From JADGHX01 sp963837755 (GTDB taxonomy: Bacteria > Pseudomonadota > Gammaproteobacteria > Steroidobacterales > Steroidobacteraceae): 64,000 nt of DNA. Location of the stretch: the NCBI GenBank assembly GCA_963837755.1, contig CAWIOP010000001.1, forward strand, positions 434,001 through 498,000, in the 5' to 3' direction. Of the stretch, positions 62,308 through 64,000 are shown piece after piece. The position numbers were made by a program, and so were the translations under genes. Position 1 is the stretch's first letter, and every line of letters starts with the position of its first letter. The notes below the pieces were generated by a model. That model saw only the letters and a program-made list of their open reading frames with translations, had not been told where the DNA came from and did no database searches.

Positions 62308-64000
62308 TTACCAGATGCGCACGCGCTCTTCCGGCGGCAGGTAGAGCTTGTCGCCGGGCTGCACGCCAAATGCGGTGTACCACGCGTCCATGTTCCGCAC
62401 GACCCCGTTCACGCGGAATTGCGGCGGGCTGTGCGGGTCGCTCATCACCTGGGTGCGCACGCGCTCGTCGCGCATCAGGTTGCGCCACGCCTGCGCCCAC
62501 GCGAGAAAGAAACGCTGCTCACCCGTTATGCGATCCAGCACCGGCGCCGGCTGGCCCTTCAGCGAAATGCGGTAGGCCTCGAGCGCCACGCTCAAGCCCC
62601 CGAGATCGCCGATGTTCTCACCCAGCGTAAGGCGCCCGTTGACGTTCAGGCCGGGCAGCGCCACGTAGCCGTCATACTGCGTGGCGAGGTTGTCGACGAG
62701 CTTCTTGAACGCCGCCTCGTCTTCCGGCGCCCACCACGTGCGCAGAATGCCGCGAGCGTCGGACTTGGCGCCCTGGTCGTCGAAGCCATGCCCCATCTCG
62801 TGCCCGATGACGCCGCCGATGGCGCCGTAGTTCACGGCCGGGTCGGCGTTCGGGTCGAAGTACGGCGGCTGCAGAATCGCCGCCGGGAACACTATCTCGT
62901 TGAATGTGGGGTTGTAGTAGGCATTCACCGTCTGCGGCGTCATACCCCACTCGTCGCGATCCGTGGGCTTGCCGAGACGATTCACGTCCCGGTTCCAGTC
63001 GAACACGGCCGCGCGCACGGCATTGCCATACGCATCGCCGGCCCGGATCTCCAGCGCCGAGTAGTCCCGCCATTTGTCGGGGTAGCCGATCTTCGGGCGG
63101 AAGGTGGCGAGCTTTTCGAGCGCGGCCTTCTTGGTGGCTTCGCTCATCCACGGCAGCTGCTTCACGCGCTCTGCATAGGCCGCGCGCAGGTTCTCCACCA
63201 GCGTGAGCATCTTGGCCTTGGAGTCCGGCGGGAAGTAGCGCGCCACGTAGAGCTGCCCGAGCGCTTCGCCCAGGCTGCCATCCAGCGCGTTTACCGCGCG
63301 CTTCCAGCGGTCGCGCTGCTGCGGCTGGCCGTTGAGCGTGCGGCCGTAGAAATCGAAGCGCTCGTCGTCGAACGCTTTCGGCAGCGTGTCTGCCACGTTG
63401 GAGAGGAAGTGATAGGTGAGATAGCTCCGCCACGTGGCTACGGGCACCTGGCCGAACAATTTGCCGAGGCCCTCCACGGCATCCAGCTCGCGCACGACGA
63501 ACTCGCGCTGGGCCGCGATGCCCGATGCCGCGAGCTGCGCTTGCCACGGATACTCCGGCGCGAGCTTCTCCAGCTCTTCGCGCGTACGCAGGTTGTACGT
63601 GAGATCGCGCTCACGGCGCTTCGCGATGGGCCAGTGGATGCGCGCGATCTGCGTCTCCAGCTCCAGTATCGACTTCGCCTGCTCCGCCGCGTTCTTCTGC
63701 CCCGCGAGCGCGAGCATGCGCTCGATGTGCGCCTGGTACTTCGCGCGAATCTCGACGAGCTTGGCGTCGTCCTTCAGGTAGTAGTCACGCTCCGGCAATC
63801 CCAGGCCGCCCTGCGAGACCGCCACGATGTAGCGGTCGGGGTTCTTCTGGTCGACGGTGATGCCTTCGCCGATGGGCGCGCGCACCGGCATGTCCGGGCG
63901 ACCCATGATGCGCGCGATGTCCTCATGCGTGCGGGCGGCCGCGATCGCATCGAGCGACGGGCGCACGGGCGCAAGGCCCGGCTTCTCGATGGCGGCCGTA
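62308..64000 (-). CDS. M13-family zinc metallopeptidase (PepO/neprilysin-like), N-terminus outside the window
   Basis: The frame is open through 64000, so the N-terminal signal and about 120 residues are missing. The catalytic site is VIGHEMGHGFDDQGAKSD (HExxH) with the downstream GENIGDLGGLSVALEAY giving the third ligand (ExxxD). NAYYNPTFNEIVFPAAILQP and the end VQPGDKLYLPPEERVRIW are typical of M13. These enzymes cut oligopeptides in the periplasm. No frameshift in the 560 residues seen. It lies just upstream of hrpB on the same strand. Confidence 0.95.
   Translation of the reverse strand, partial: TAAIEKPGLAPVRPSLDAIAAARTHEDIARIMGRPDMPVRAPIGEGITVDQKNPDRYIVAVSQGGLGLPERDYYLKDDAKLVEIRAKYQAHIERMLALAGQKNAAEQAKSILELETQIARIHWPIAKRRERDLTYNLRTREELEKLAPEYPWQAQLAASGIAAQREFVVRELDAVEGLGKLFGQVPVATWRSYLTYHFLSNVADTLPKAFDDERFDFYGRTLNGQPQQRDRWKRAVNALDGSLGEALGQLYVARYFPPDSKAKMLTLVENLRAAYAERVKQLPWMSEATKKAALEKLATFRPKIGYPDKWRDYSALEIRAGDAYGNAVRAAVFDWNRDVNRLGKPTDRDEWGMTPQTVNAYYNPTFNEIVFPAAILQPPYFDPNADPAVNYGAIGGVIGHEMGHGFDDQGAKSDARGILRTWWAPEDEAAFKKLVDNLATQYDGYVALPGLNVNGRLTLGENIGDLGGLSVALEAYRISLKGQPAPVLDRITGEQRFFLAWAQAWRNLMRDERVRTQVMSDPHSPPQFRVNGVVRNMDAWYTAFGVQPGDKLYLPPEERVRIW

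Overview
The window is G+C-rich (roughly two thirds by eye) and reads as the chromosome of a gammaproteobacterium related to, but not, Pseudomonas. The evidence is gene order. The run pilH-pilG | gshB-tonB-yqgE-ruvX-pyrB | pilU-pilT | yggS-proC-yggT is the order known from the P. aeruginosa twitching-motility locus. The class II ribonucleotide reductase is split into NrdJa and NrdJb as in Pseudomonas, and rpsU-yqeY-dnaG-rpoD forms the classical macromolecular-synthesis cluster. A Nevskiales/Steroidobacterales-type lineage would fit, but the sequence alone does not prove it.

Layout. 1-0.9 kb: type IV pilus chemosensory regulators. 1.1-6.1 kb: glutathione synthesis, TonB, YqgE, RuvX and pyrimidine genes (pyrB plus a PyrK-like flavoprotein). 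6.3-9.7 kb: three PilT-family ATPases in a row. 9.8-12.9 kb: yggS-proC-yggT-yggU and an HU-like protein. 13-23 kb: an alpha/beta hydrolase, FKBP lipoprotein, HtpG, orphan ParA, PpnN, an L,D-transpeptidase, a lipoprotein and MltD. 23.0-23.6 kb: a non-coding stretch with a sigma54-type promoter and a strong terminator, the best candidate for an undescribed element. 23.6-33 kb: nrdJab, hsp20, degQ, an NDUFA9-like protein, a lipoprotein peptidase, cca and uppP. 33-37 kb: MidA-like methyltransferase, folate genes and tsaD. 37.6-43.2 kb: rpsU-yqeY-dnaG-rpoD. 43.2-47.4 kb: ordinary metabolic and regulatory genes.

47.4-54.6 kb is an accessory island: a Fic remnant, an AbiEi-like/Fic fusion gene, an IS1595-type transposase with a co-transcribed small gene, many small unknown ORFs, several kinds of short repeats, and a CAU-anticodon tRNA at its right edge. 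54.7-64 kb returns to core genes: MDR oxidoreductase, Uma2, GST, BON protein, MFS exporter, HrpB and an M13 peptidase cut by the window end.

A dozen otherwise well-conserved genes (yqgE, ruvX, pyrB, pyrK-like, the third pilT paralogue, htpG, parA, ppnN, degQ, cca and others) carry one or more frameshifts, usually single-base indels in GC-rich runs, while long neighbours such as rpoD, dnaG, nrdJa, mltD and hrpB are intact. This points to patches of poor base accuracy in the assembly rather than real gene decay, so these genes are annotated as full-length CDSs with the shifts noted. An intergenic palindromic repeat family is present in three copies (3.6, 6.2 and 19.2 kb), and the hairpin stem of one copy is preserved by paired substitutions.
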